Positions 51,665 through 59,994 of a stretch of DNA of 64,000 bases are shown piece by piece (within the stretch, counting starts at the first letter, position 1; every line of letters begins with the position of its first letter). Origin of the DNA: Gemmatimonadota bacterium (GTDB lineage: Bacteria; Gemmatimonadota; Gemmatimonadetes; Longimicrobiales; Gaopeijiaceae). The position numbers were made by a program, and so were the translations under genes. The DNA is taken from NCBI GenBank assembly GCA_022827345.1, contig JAJDTB010000017.1:1-64000 (forward strand), read 5' to 3'. The notes beneath the pieces were generated by a model. The model did not search any database, was not told the DNA's origin, and saw only the letters and a list, made by a program, of their open reading frames with translations.

Positions 51665-53149
51665 TCACCCCTCGACGCGCGTGAATCGCAGGTTGCGGAC
51701 CCGTCCCGCGTCCACCATCAGCCCCTGGTAGCGGCCGTCTGCCAGCGCCGAGAACCGGAAGGTCATCCCGCGCTCGCTGGTGAGCACGCCGCCGGATTCG
51801 GCGAGGAGGGTGGCCGGGTCGAGGCGCCCCGCGTGGAGAGTGAGCCCGGTGCCGCCCTCCTCCAGAATCCGGTAGGTGGTATTCAACTCGGGGCTGTAGA
51901 AGGATCCGGCGTAGCGCGTGCGGTCGGGGATGTCGCGGGATGGCGCATCCTGCGAAGCATCATCCTCATCCGCTGCCTCGGCCGGCGCCCCGGATTCGGC
52001 GGACTCCGCGGGCGGGTCCATGCGGTCCGCCAGGTAGATCTCGGCGGTGCTCGCGATGAGCGCCATCGGGTCGATCCGGGAGCGGTTGCAGAGGGCCACG
52101 AACGAATGGCCGGTCTCGGGATAGCGCGACATGCCCGCCCGGTAGCCCACCCAGGCGCCCCCGTGGCCGACCGTCGCCAGGCCGCGGTGCTCGCCGTGCG
52201 TGATGCCGAAGGCGTAGGGGATCTCCTCGCCCGAATTGAGGACGCCGCGCGTGTGCATGAGCTCCACCCAGGCGTCGCCGCCGACCGTGCCGTCGCCGAG
52301 ATTGCGGTCCCACGCGAGCCACTCCTCGACCGAGGTGAAGATGCCGCCGTCGCCGACCATGTCGAGGGTGGTGACGTTGATGCGGAAGCCGTCGTCGGTG
52401 GGCGCGTAGCCGATCGCGCGGCCGGGCACGATCTCGTTGTGATCGTCGTGGAAGTGCGTTTGCGGCATGCCGAGCGGCTCGAAGAAGTTGGCGCGGGCGA
52501 ATTCGCGCAGGCTGCTGCCCGAGATGCGCGCGACGATCTCGCCGAGCAGGAAGTAGCCGGAGTTGCTGTAGAGGTAGTCGTCGCCGGGAGCGAAGTTGAG
52601 CTCGCGCTGCCGGTTGATCGCGTCCAGAACCTCCTGGTTGGTGAAGAAGTCCTCGGAGCGATTGCCGGCCAGGGACATGAGGACGATGTAATCGCGCACG
52701 CCCGAGGTGTGGTGGACGAGGTGCCTGACGGTCGGAGGGTCGGGGTAGTCGGGGAACTCGGCGATGTAGCGCTGGACGGGGGCGTCGAGGTCGAGTTCGC
52801 CCCGGACGGCCAGGAGGGCGATCGCGGCGGCGGTGAACTGCTTGGAGACCGAGCCGATGCGGAAGATGGTCGCCGGGCCGTTGGGGATGCCGTGGTCGAG
52901 GTTGGCGGTGCCGTAGCCGGTGGCGTGGATGAGGCGGCCGTCCTGGATGACGCCGAGGGAGCAGCCGGGGCCGGTGGGGCTGGCGTAGTCGGCGAAGACG
53001 GCGTCGACCTGGGCGAGGATGGCGGGGTCGGCGGTGGACGGGGTGGCGTCGTCGCCGGCGGGGGCGCAGGCGGTGAGGGCGGCGGTGGCGAGGACGGCTG
53101 CGAGGGCAGCGGCGTGCGCCGCGCGGACCGGGGATGTGCTTACTTTCAT
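51665..53149 (-). CDS. Beta-lactamase-related serine hydrolase, lipoprotein
   Basis: 494 residues from ATG 53149, giving lipobox LTAC (Cys28). Class C beta-lactamase/PBP fold: SxxK nucleophile SVSK (100-103), YxN as YSNSGYFLLGE, and HGG for the third motif. Acts as an esterase or D-aminopeptidase rather than a drug-resistance enzyme in most relatives. Residues ~375-405 are an Ala/Glu/Asp-rich linker, followed by a small C-terminal beta domain. The start lies 2 nt from the divergent MutS-like gene start. Confidence 0.85.
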   Translation of the reverse strand: MKVSTSPVRAAHAAALAAVLATAALTACAPAGDDATPSTADPAILAQVDAVFADYASPTGPGCSLGVIQDGRLIHATGYGTANLDHGIPNGPATIFRIGSVSKQFTAAAIALLAVRGELDLDAPVQRYIAEFPDYPDPPTVRHLVHHTSGVRDYIVLMSLAGNRSEDFFTNQEVLDAINRQRELNFAPGDDYLYSNSGYFLLGEIVARISGSSLREFARANFFEPLGMPQTHFHDDHNEIVPGRAIGYAPTDDGFRINVTTLDMVGDGGIFTSVEEWLAWDRNLGDGTVGGDAWVELMHTRGVLNSGEEIPYAFGITHGEHRGLATVGHGGAWVGYRAGMSRYPETGHSFVALCNRSRIDPMALIASTAEIYLADRMDPPAESAESGAPAEAADEDDASQDAPSRDIPDRTRYAGSFYSPELNTTYRILEEGGTGLTLHAGRLDPATLLAESGGVLTSERGMTFRFSALADGRYQGLMVDAGRVRNLRFTRVEG

Positions 53150-53151
53150 CC

Positions 53152-55131
53152 ATGGAACATCATGGTCGCCGCGAGGACGCCGCAAGCCCGTCACTCGCCG
53201 CTGTATACGCCGAGCGCGCCGAGCGTTTCGACCGGGAGGCCGCGGTGAAGCTGCGGATCGCGCGTCTGTTCGGGCGACTCCGCCTCGCCCTCTTCACGGC
53301 TGCCATCGTCGGCGCCTGGTGGCTCTTCGCCGCGGGGCGAGGCACCGCGGCCTGGCTGCTCCTGGCGGCCGCTGCCGCTGCCTTCGCGATCCTCGTCGCG
53401 CGGCAACGCGGGGCCCGGCGCCGAATGCGGCGCGCCGAACTCATGGCCGAGTTCAACCGCGAAGGCGTCGCCCGCCTCGATCGCCACTGGCCGGGCCTGC
53501 GACCCGCACCCGCCCGCGCGGCTCCGGGGGACCACGACTACGCGGCGGACCTCGACCTCTTCGGCACGGCCTCGCTCCTGCACCTGATCGGCGTTTGCGG
53601 CACGGCTCCCGGCTGGCGGACGCTGCGTGCATGGCTGCTCGGCCGCGCCGATCCCGACACGGTGGCCTTGCGCCAGGCGGCGGTGTCCGAGATGGCCGGC
53701 GCCCTGGACTTCCGGGACCGGCTCGCAGCGGAGGCCCGGTTGCTGGACGTACCCACCGCATCCGCCCCGGGTCGTCCATCACCCCTTCGTGCCCTGGGCC
53801 TGCCACCCGCTCCCGGCAACCCGGATCCACCGGCGGCCCCGGACTCTCCAACACCGGCCGACGATCCCGCCGCCGCCTTCCTCCGCTGGGCGGAAGGCGA
53901 CCCGTGGCTGCTGAATCACCTCTGGCTCCGCATCGCCAGCTATCTCCTCCCGGCGGCGAACATCACCGCCATCGTCCTCTATTCCTACGGCGTCGTTCCC
54001 ATCCCGGTGCTGGGCTGGCCCGTCGTCATCTCGATCCTGGTCCTCGCGGCGAAATCGAGAGCCATCCACCAGGTCTTCACCGACGCCGACGACGGCGAAT
54101 CGGGCGTGCGGCAATACGGCCCCCTCCTCGCCCACCTCGCCGCCGCTCCGCTCGACTCACCGTACGCGGCCGCCCTCCGTCAGCGCGTCGGCACGGGTCC
54201 GCGCTCCGCCCCCGACGAGATCGCCACCCTGCGCCGCCTCCTCGACATGGCCGACGCCAGGCGGTCGCCGCTCCTGCACTACCCGCTCGCGGTGATCCTG
54301 CACTGGGATGTCCACGTCCTGGCGGGGCTCGAGCGCTGGAAGGCGCGGTCGGGGTCGCGTGTGCGGGACTGGCTGGACGCGGTCGGCGAGGCCGAGGCGC
54401 TGGCATCGCTCGCCGCGCTGCAAGCCGATCACCCCGACTGGACGATGCCCACCCTCGACCGCAACGCCCGCACCGTCCAGGCCAGGGCACTCGGCCACCC
54501 CCTCCTCGCGCCCGACATCTGCGTCCGCAACGACATCGAGATCGGCCCCGCCGGCTGCTTCCACCTCGTGACCGGCTCCAACATGTCCGGCAAGTCGACG
54601 CTGCTTCGCGCCGTCGGGCTGAACGCGGTGCTGGCGCAGGCGGGCGGGCCGGTGTGCGCGGCGTCACTGCGAATGCCGCCGCTCCGCGTGATGACCAGCA
54701 TCCTCGTCGAAGATTCCCTCGCGGACGGCATCTCGTACTTCATGGCGGGGCTGCAGCGGCTGAAGAGGATCGTGGACGCGGCCCAAACGAGCATCCCGGC
54801 GCCCGATCCCCAACCGCCCGCCACCCTCTACCTCCTCGACGAGATCCTGCAGGGCACCAACAGCGCCGAACGCCGGATCGCGGCCCGCACGGTCCTGCGC
54901 CAGCTCCTCGAGACCGGCGCGATCGGGGCCGTGACCACCCACGACCTCTCCCTCGCCGACGCCGACGACCTGACCGCGCGGGCCGTAGCCGTGCACTTGA
55001 CCGAGTCGGTGGACGATGGCGCCGACGCGCTCACCTTCGACTACCGGCTACGGGACGGCATCGCCACCTCGACCAACGCGCTGAAGCTGCTGGCGATGGT
55101 GGGGCTGGGGTGTACTGGCTCTCGGATGTAA
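53152..55131 (+). CDS. MutS-like ATPase with membrane helices
   Basis: 659 residues. Hydrophobic helices near 45-90 (LALFTAAIVGAWWLFA; AWLLLAAAAAAFAILVA) and 255-305 are followed by a MutS core and ABC-type ATPase: Walker A GSNMSGKSTLLR (~480-491), Walker B with ABC-like LYLLDEILQGTNSAER. These membrane-bound MutS relatives lack the mismatch-recognition domain and have no known role in repair. Start ATG 53152 is 2 nt from the oppositely directed serine hydrolase start. Confidence 0.83.
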   Translation: MEHHGRREDAASPSLAAVYAERAERFDREAAVKLRIARLFGRLRLALFTAAIVGAWWLFAAGRGTAAWLLLAAAAAAFAILVARQRGARRRMRRAELMAEFNREGVARLDRHWPGLRPAPARAAPGDHDYAADLDLFGTASLLHLIGVCGTAPGWRTLRAWLLGRADPDTVALRQAAVSEMAGALDFRDRLAAEARLLDVPTASAPGRPSPLRALGLPPAPGNPDPPAAPDSPTPADDPAAAFLRWAEGDPWLLNHLWLRIASYLLPAANITAIVLYSYGVVPIPVLGWPVVISILVLAAKSRAIHQVFTDADDGESGVRQYGPLLAHLAAAPLDSPYAAALRQRVGTGPRSAPDEIATLRRLLDMADARRSPLLHYPLAVILHWDVHVLAGLERWKARSGSRVRDWLDAVGEAEALASLAALQADHPDWTMPTLDRNARTVQARALGHPLLAPDICVRNDIEIGPAGCFHLVTGSNMSGKSTLLRAVGLNAVLAQAGGPVCAASLRMPPLRVMTSILVEDSLADGISYFMAGLQRLKRIVDAAQTSIPAPDPQPPATLYLLDEILQGTNSAERRIAARTVLRQLLETGAIGAVTTHDLSLADADDLTARAVAVHLTESVDDGADALTFDYRLRDGIATSTNALKLLAMVGLGCTGSRM

Positions 55132-55176
55132 AATGCGAAATCCACCCAATCTCGGCCAGCTTGGTTCGCCCCTCGT

Positions 55177-55845
55177 TCAGAGCGGCACGGTCACATGAAT
55201 AACCCGCCGCTCTTCTGGATGAATCGACTCTCCAAAGGAGGCCGTATCGGCGGGCAGCGCGTCTGCATTCCGGTGCATTTTCGTATCGTAGAAATTGCGT
55301 AGGACAAAGTCCATGAAGTGTGCGGGAGTCACGGGCGCGGATACCGGAATCCGACACTCAGGGAATTGACCCAAAGTGAGGTGGCATTTCGGATGTACGA
55401 CCTGTTGGTGTCTTTCTTCGCTCTCATCGTAGTCAAACCGGAAAGGAAACGACACGGTGGTTCTCCCCACAACATCCGCAAGAAGTTCGTCGTCAAGGTA
55501 GACATCCGGAGTCTTTTGGAATTCGTCGAGACGTGCACTCGGGAAATACGCCAGCCGGTGTCTCGTCACCTCTCGGCCCACGAATGTATAGGTCATCTGC
55601 ACAAGTGCACCGTCTGCCATCTTGGCATTGAAAGCTCGCGCCTCCATGAGCTGGTCATAGGTTGTCACGTATGCCCGTTTCCGAAGCGCGACCGACACCG
55701 CTTCGGCTCCTTCAAACGCAATCTCTTCGGCTCCGCCACCCAACGGCCTCCGAAAGGCGAAGTTCTGATCGTCGGCTAGCCCGCATTCTACCAGGTGCCG
55801 GAGGATCTGATTGATGCCTGCCATGGCCTCGTTAGGAGTCGTCAC
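55177..55845 (-). CDS. DUF2290-domain protein
   Basis: 222 residues from GTG 55845 (ATG 55824 also possible). Matches the DUF2290 pattern: FPSARLDEFQKTPDVYLDDE, FPFRFDYDESEERHQQVVHP and HLTLGQFPECRIPVSAPVTP, ending HFMDFVLRNFYDTK. The function of this family is unknown. Its start overlaps the end of the helicase gene by 14 nt, so they act as a pair; such pairing is suggestive of a defence or DNA-processing system. Confidence 0.75.
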   Translation of the reverse strand: MTTPNEAMAGINQILRHLVECGLADDQNFAFRRPLGGGAEEIAFEGAEAVSVALRKRAYVTTYDQLMEARAFNAKMADGALVQMTYTFVGREVTRHRLAYFPSARLDEFQKTPDVYLDDELLADVVGRTTVSFPFRFDYDESEERHQQVVHPKCHLTLGQFPECRIPVSAPVTPAHFMDFVLRNFYDTKMHRNADALPADTASFGESIHPEERRVIHVTVPL

Positions 55846-57991
55846 TGCCCCTCTTGCCCTCCCTAACCATCAATAGAATACGGAGCTTCTCTGCGACATC
55901 TTCGCCGATGTCTTCCGCATAGAGATTACCCGCCTCCAAATCTGCGATCAGCTTGGACACATTAGTCTTGTGTCCACTTACGAGTCTTCCCTCCGCTGCG
56001 GTTAAGTCGCGATGGACAATGCGCATCTTGGCCAGTTCCTGGTCGGTTGGGTATTCGAAGCGGAGGTGGTAATCGGACTGAGCCAGCAGCCGATACTCCT
56101 CACTTAGCGCCGCCATCCCGTCGCCGACTCCACACACCCTCACCCACGCCTTACTCCGAGTTATTGCCGTAAACAGGCGGTTCCGGATAGTTGCCAGGTT
56201 GATGGGCGACGACCAACAGTCCTGAGCATTCACGACATAGACCATCGGAACCTCGTTGCCCTTAGCCCGGTGAATGCCGGTGAAGGTGACCGAACCGCGT
56301 TGGAAAAACACGTCTCGATGTGTGTGTACGCCCGCGAGGTGCGCCTGTATACCGGCATCGAGCAGTCGGCGACGAATCGGACCCAACTTGTTACGGGTCG
56401 AAATCGGATTCATATGAACGACCATGATGTCCTCTGGGGACAATTGGTCCTGTTCAATGTTCTCCTTAATCTTCTGGACGAGCCATTGGCTTTGGTGCTT
56501 TTCGTTGTCGAAACGTTCAAACCGGACCAGATCATGGACTGGGGAATGCTCTTCCAGGAAAGGTGGGCTCGTCTCGCTCGTTCTCCGGAGAGAGACCTGC
56601 GATCCGCCAACAAGGCTTCCTGAAGTTACTCGATACCCTACTTCATCCCATAGCTTGGGATCGTCGAACATCTGTACCAGCCCGCTGCTCCGACCTGCTT
56701 CGGGACTGCGATATACGCCAAATCCCAGTGCGTGCGCCGTCGTCAAGACCGGACGGGAGTTCCTGTAGCATTTCTCGAGTATTATGTCCCGCCTACTAGC
56801 CTCGCCATCCCACCGAGCGCCCTCACCAAAGATCGTGATTGGTGATGGCAACGGCTCGCTCGAGAGGTTCTGCAATTCATCGTACGCATAAACGATACGC
56901 TTGTTCTCCTTCAGCAGCGAATAGCAGACACGCAAGAATGCCGGCGGCAGATCCTGTGCCTCGTCGACAAGGATGGCATCGTAAGGCTGATCGGAGTGCC
57001 GATTATGTTGCAGAGCATGGTCACATGCACCCTCAAATTCGCGGCCGCGGCCAAACCTGCTCCTGGCGGCAAGGAAATCGAAGTAGCGCGATCCATTTGT
57101 TTCGCAGAACTCGTGATAGATTCCGTCCTGTTCTCCTCCACCGGGCGCTCCCCAAGCATTCAGCACACGCAGGGTATCCCAATCAGGACTCTCATTCGTC
57201 TGCGCTACGCAAAACTCTCCTATCAGTCTTCGAAAGTACTCCTTGAGAGAGCGTGTCTGGAAAGTCACGGCCATTCGCCAGTCCGGGTGCTGCGCATGGA
57301 GGTAAGCAGCTTTCAGGGCAAGCACGATGGTCTTGCCTGAGCCCGCCAGTCCTCGAATGCGTTGGATGCCATCCACAGTCTCGATGACAGCCCGGCTCTG
57401 CATCGTATCTAGTGTTGCGACCGAATCTTCTAGGGCTCGGAGCTTCGCACCACGTGTATTGTCGCCCGCTTCTGGGCGCCTAACGCGCGTCTTTCGAATC
57501 GTGGTAATGTGCTCGAGCGCCGAGAGCGCTCTCTGAAATGCTCTTTCGTCTCTGTCAGGCCATTCAAAAGCACGGATAGTCGCTACAAGGCTCTCCCTGT
57601 TTGCAACGGCATAGTCATCATCCGGTAGCGAGCCTAGCATCGCAGGCGTTGCTGATGGAGCGAATGACACCGTGTGTATCTTTACCAGGAGTTGCCTTCT
57701 GTGGGTGAGGTCGCTATGGGTCCTCAGTTTGGCGTCTACTAGATTGGCTGCGTCGTCTTGACGTTTCTCGAACCCTTCGAGCTCGTTCCCTTCGATCAGA
57801 TCGAAGACTATGAGACCCCGCTCAGCGGAAACCAACAGGGCGTCGATGCGGTGGGGGCCGTGCGTCGTACCGACGATTGGGTATCCAATGAACAACTTTC
57901 CTGACCAGCCGCTCCACCCAGCAGCCAGCTCTGCCAGGCTCCGACTCGCCACGGGCTTATCGTTAGTACCATGGATTACTGAAATGCTCAT
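55832..57991 (-). CDS. SF1/UvrD-like helicase with degenerate N-terminal nuclease-like domain
   Basis: 719 residues. An N-terminal NERD-like fold (GPHRIDALLVSAERGLIVFD, ~46-65) lacks the ExK pair, so it is probably inactive. Walker A GLAGSGKTIVLAL (214-226), Walker B ILVDEAQDLPPAF (340-352), and C-terminal motifs FTGIHRAKGNEVPMVYVVNA and RNRLFTAITRSKAWVRVCG typical of UvrD_C_2 helicases. Likely unwinds or translocates on DNA or RNA. Paired with the overlapping DUF2290 gene. Lower GC than neighbours, consistent with transfer. Confidence 0.82.
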   Translation of the reverse strand: MSISVIHGTNDKPVASRSLAELAAGWSGWSGKLFIGYPIVGTTHGPHRIDALLVSAERGLIVFDLIEGNELEGFEKRQDDAANLVDAKLRTHSDLTHRRQLLVKIHTVSFAPSATPAMLGSLPDDDYAVANRESLVATIRAFEWPDRDERAFQRALSALEHITTIRKTRVRRPEAGDNTRGAKLRALEDSVATLDTMQSRAVIETVDGIQRIRGLAGSGKTIVLALKAAYLHAQHPDWRMAVTFQTRSLKEYFRRLIGEFCVAQTNESPDWDTLRVLNAWGAPGGGEQDGIYHEFCETNGSRYFDFLAARSRFGRGREFEGACDHALQHNRHSDQPYDAILVDEAQDLPPAFLRVCYSLLKENKRIVYAYDELQNLSSEPLPSPITIFGEGARWDGEASRRDIILEKCYRNSRPVLTTAHALGFGVYRSPEAGRSSGLVQMFDDPKLWDEVGYRVTSGSLVGGSQVSLRRTSETSPPFLEEHSPVHDLVRFERFDNEKHQSQWLVQKIKENIEQDQLSPEDIMVVHMNPISTRNKLGPIRRRLLDAGIQAHLAGVHTHRDVFFQRGSVTFTGIHRAKGNEVPMVYVVNAQDCWSSPINLATIRNRLFTAITRSKAWVRVCGVGDGMAALSEEYRLLAQSDYHLRFEYPTDQELAKMRIVHRDLTAAEGRLVSGHKTNVSKLIADLEAGNLYAEDIGEDVAEKLRILLMVREGKRGSDDS

Positions 57992-58285
57992 TCCTCTTCT
58001 CCAGACTTGATCTCCGAGAGCCAGACCCCAGGATCATGGTGCGTTGCCGGTCGGTCAAGAGCACACCGCGTCACGGCGGCTAATCGCTCGGTCCTTAGCG
58101 TAAGACTGACGTGCCGTGTCAGCGAACCGTCATTGCCCAGCCTTCCCGCCCGCCCGTGAGCATTTCTGTACCGTGCTCGGGACCGCCATCCGCAGCCGCT
58201 CCGACGCGGTCCCACCTCGACCAATGGACTCGGCCCCAAATGTGGGGCACACCTCGACCTCGTAGTTGTTTCTTCTTTCTCATCC
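57992..58285. other. Spacer between two accessory ATPase genes
   Basis: About 294 bases with no supported gene between the helicase start and the ATPase stop; it holds the helicase promoter. No repeats or att-like sequence recognised. Confidence 0.4.
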
Positions 58286-59464
58286 CTAACACCACCGCCC
58301 CAGCTCCCCCACCAACTCCCGCAACCCGATCACTTCAACCCCCTCTGCGACCGCATACCGATCGTCTCCCGCCCCCACGATGAACGTGCGGCCCGGCTTC
58401 AGATCAGCTCGCGCATGATGAAGTCCCCGGCTGGGCTTCGGCGCCAGCCCGAGCTTGACCTCGATCGCCCACGGGGCCGTGCGGCCCGGCAGGTGAAGGA
58501 CCAGATCGATCTCGGCGCCTGCCTGAGTGCGATAGAAACCAGCCCGCGTCCCCGGAGGCGCCACGGCGAGCAGGTTCTCGATGACGAAGCCCTCCCAGCT
58601 CGCACCGGCAACGGGATGACCGGCAAGGGCATTGTAGTCGCGAATACCGAGGAGTGCGTGGACCAGCCCGCTGTCGCGCACATACACCTTGGGCGTCCTG
58701 GTCAGGCGCTTGCCGACATTGACGCGGACCGGGGTCAATCGGCGCACCAACAGGAGATCGACGAGCAGGGCCACGTAGCGGGTCACCGTGGAAGAACTGA
58801 CCCCCAGACTCCCGGCCAGCTTTGAGGAGTTGAGAGGGCTGCCCTGGCTGTGGGCCAGCATCTGCCACAGCCGTTCGATCGTTTCGGCGGGGAGCCGGAC
58901 ACCGGCCAGGTCCGTGATGTCGCGGTGCAGATAGGTCTGGATGAAGTTCCGGCGAAATGCAGAGCTGTCCGAATCCGTCGCGGCGAGCAGGCTGTCGGGA
59001 AATCCCCCGCGGACCCACAGCGAAAGGACCGGCATAGGCTCGTCCTGGATCTCCGCCACGCTGAGGGGATTGAGGCGGACGAATTCGATCCTTCCGGCGA
59101 GTGACTCGGCTGACTGCCTGAGAAGGTCTATCGAAGCGGAACCGAGGATCAGGAACCTCCCGGTCCGACGACCCCGCCGGCGGCCCCGGTCGATCAGACC
59201 GCGCAGGTCGCGGAACAGTTGGGGCACCCGGTGAATCTCGTCGAGCACGACGAGTCGGTCCTCGAACTGGCCAAGGAACAGGTTGGGATTGTCCAGCTTC
59301 GCGCGATCCGTGCTGGATTCGAGGTCCAGGTAAAGCGCATCGCGGCGATCCGCAATCTCAAGGGCCAACGTGGTCTTGCCAACTTGTCTGGGTCCGATCA
59401 GACCGACTGCAGCCTGACGATCCAGCGCCGTGGTCACTGCCGAGAGTGCGTTTCGCGGTATCAT
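58286..59464 (-). CDS. AAA_14 / DUF4143 ATP-binding protein
   Basis: 392 residues from ATG 59464 (ATG 59512 is an alternative). AAA_14 domain: VGLIGPRQVGKTTLALEIAD with Walker A (~16-27), RLVVLDEIHRVPQLFRDLRG (Walker B, ~78-95), GSASIDLLRQSAESLAGR. The C-terminal DUF4143 (~200-380) ends in a restriction-endonuclease-like strand pattern YRTQAGAEIDLVLHLPGR, WAIEVKLG. A widespread stand-alone ATPase with no firm function, often gained by transfer. The start region is AT-rich. Confidence 0.82.
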   Translation of the reverse strand: MIPRNALSAVTTALDRQAAVGLIGPRQVGKTTLALEIADRRDALYLDLESSTDRAKLDNPNLFLGQFEDRLVVLDEIHRVPQLFRDLRGLIDRGRRRGRRTGRFLILGSASIDLLRQSAESLAGRIEFVRLNPLSVAEIQDEPMPVLSLWVRGGFPDSLLAATDSDSSAFRRNFIQTYLHRDITDLAGVRLPAETIERLWQMLAHSQGSPLNSSKLAGSLGVSSSTVTRYVALLVDLLLVRRLTPVRVNVGKRLTRTPKVYVRDSGLVHALLGIRDYNALAGHPVAGASWEGFVIENLLAVAPPGTRAGFYRTQAGAEIDLVLHLPGRTAPWAIEVKLGLAPKPSRGLHHARADLKPGRTFIVGAGDDRYAVAEGVEVIGLRELVGELGRWC

Positions 59465-59596
59465 CCTAGTAAATTTAGTATGCGGTGCGGAATTCACAGG
59501 GTTATTTTCCATCTTGGTCGTCACAACGATCATCGCAAGCCTACGCAACCGATGGCCACCAAAGCCTGAGCGCGACGGCGACCGCTGGCCAGGATC

Positions 59597-59983
59597 GTGC
59601 GCCGGGACGTGGAGCTCGACCGTCCTTCCCGGGCCGTCCTGGACGAGTACTACGCCAGCCGCTACGCCAACCTGCCCGACGAGGAGCGAACCGCGGCCCT
59701 CAACCAGGTTAGGGGGATGCCTATGGTGGATTCCTACCCTGCCTTCGCCGGAATCATGTCGGACCGTGCCGGCTACCTCTGGGTGCGGGAGTATTGGGTG
59801 CCGGAAGCGGAGGGCCCGGTGTGGAGCGTGTTCGATCCGGAAGGACGGGTTCAGGGACTGGTCGAAACGCCGCCGGGCCTCCGCCTGTTCGAGATCGGGG
59901 AGGACTACCTGCTCGGCTGGAGGAACGACGAGCTGGGTGTGGAGCACGTGGAGGTGTGGGCGGTGTCACGGACGCCGACATGA
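59597..59983 (+). pseudogene. C-terminal fragment of a six-bladed propeller gene
   Basis: 128 residues from GTG 59597, without a signal peptide. It matches only the last third of the propeller family (GYLWVREYWVPEAEGPVWSV, then FEIGEDYLLGWRNDELGVEH, ending VEVWAVSR), where the family's final blade and closing strand sit. The first ~250 residues are absent, and upstream lies the ATPase gene's promoter. Probably a truncated relic of a propeller gene like the one at 2076, cut by insertion of the accessory genes. Short expression as a peptide cannot be excluded. Confidence 0.65.
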
Positions 59984-59994
59984 TGGTCTAGCAA

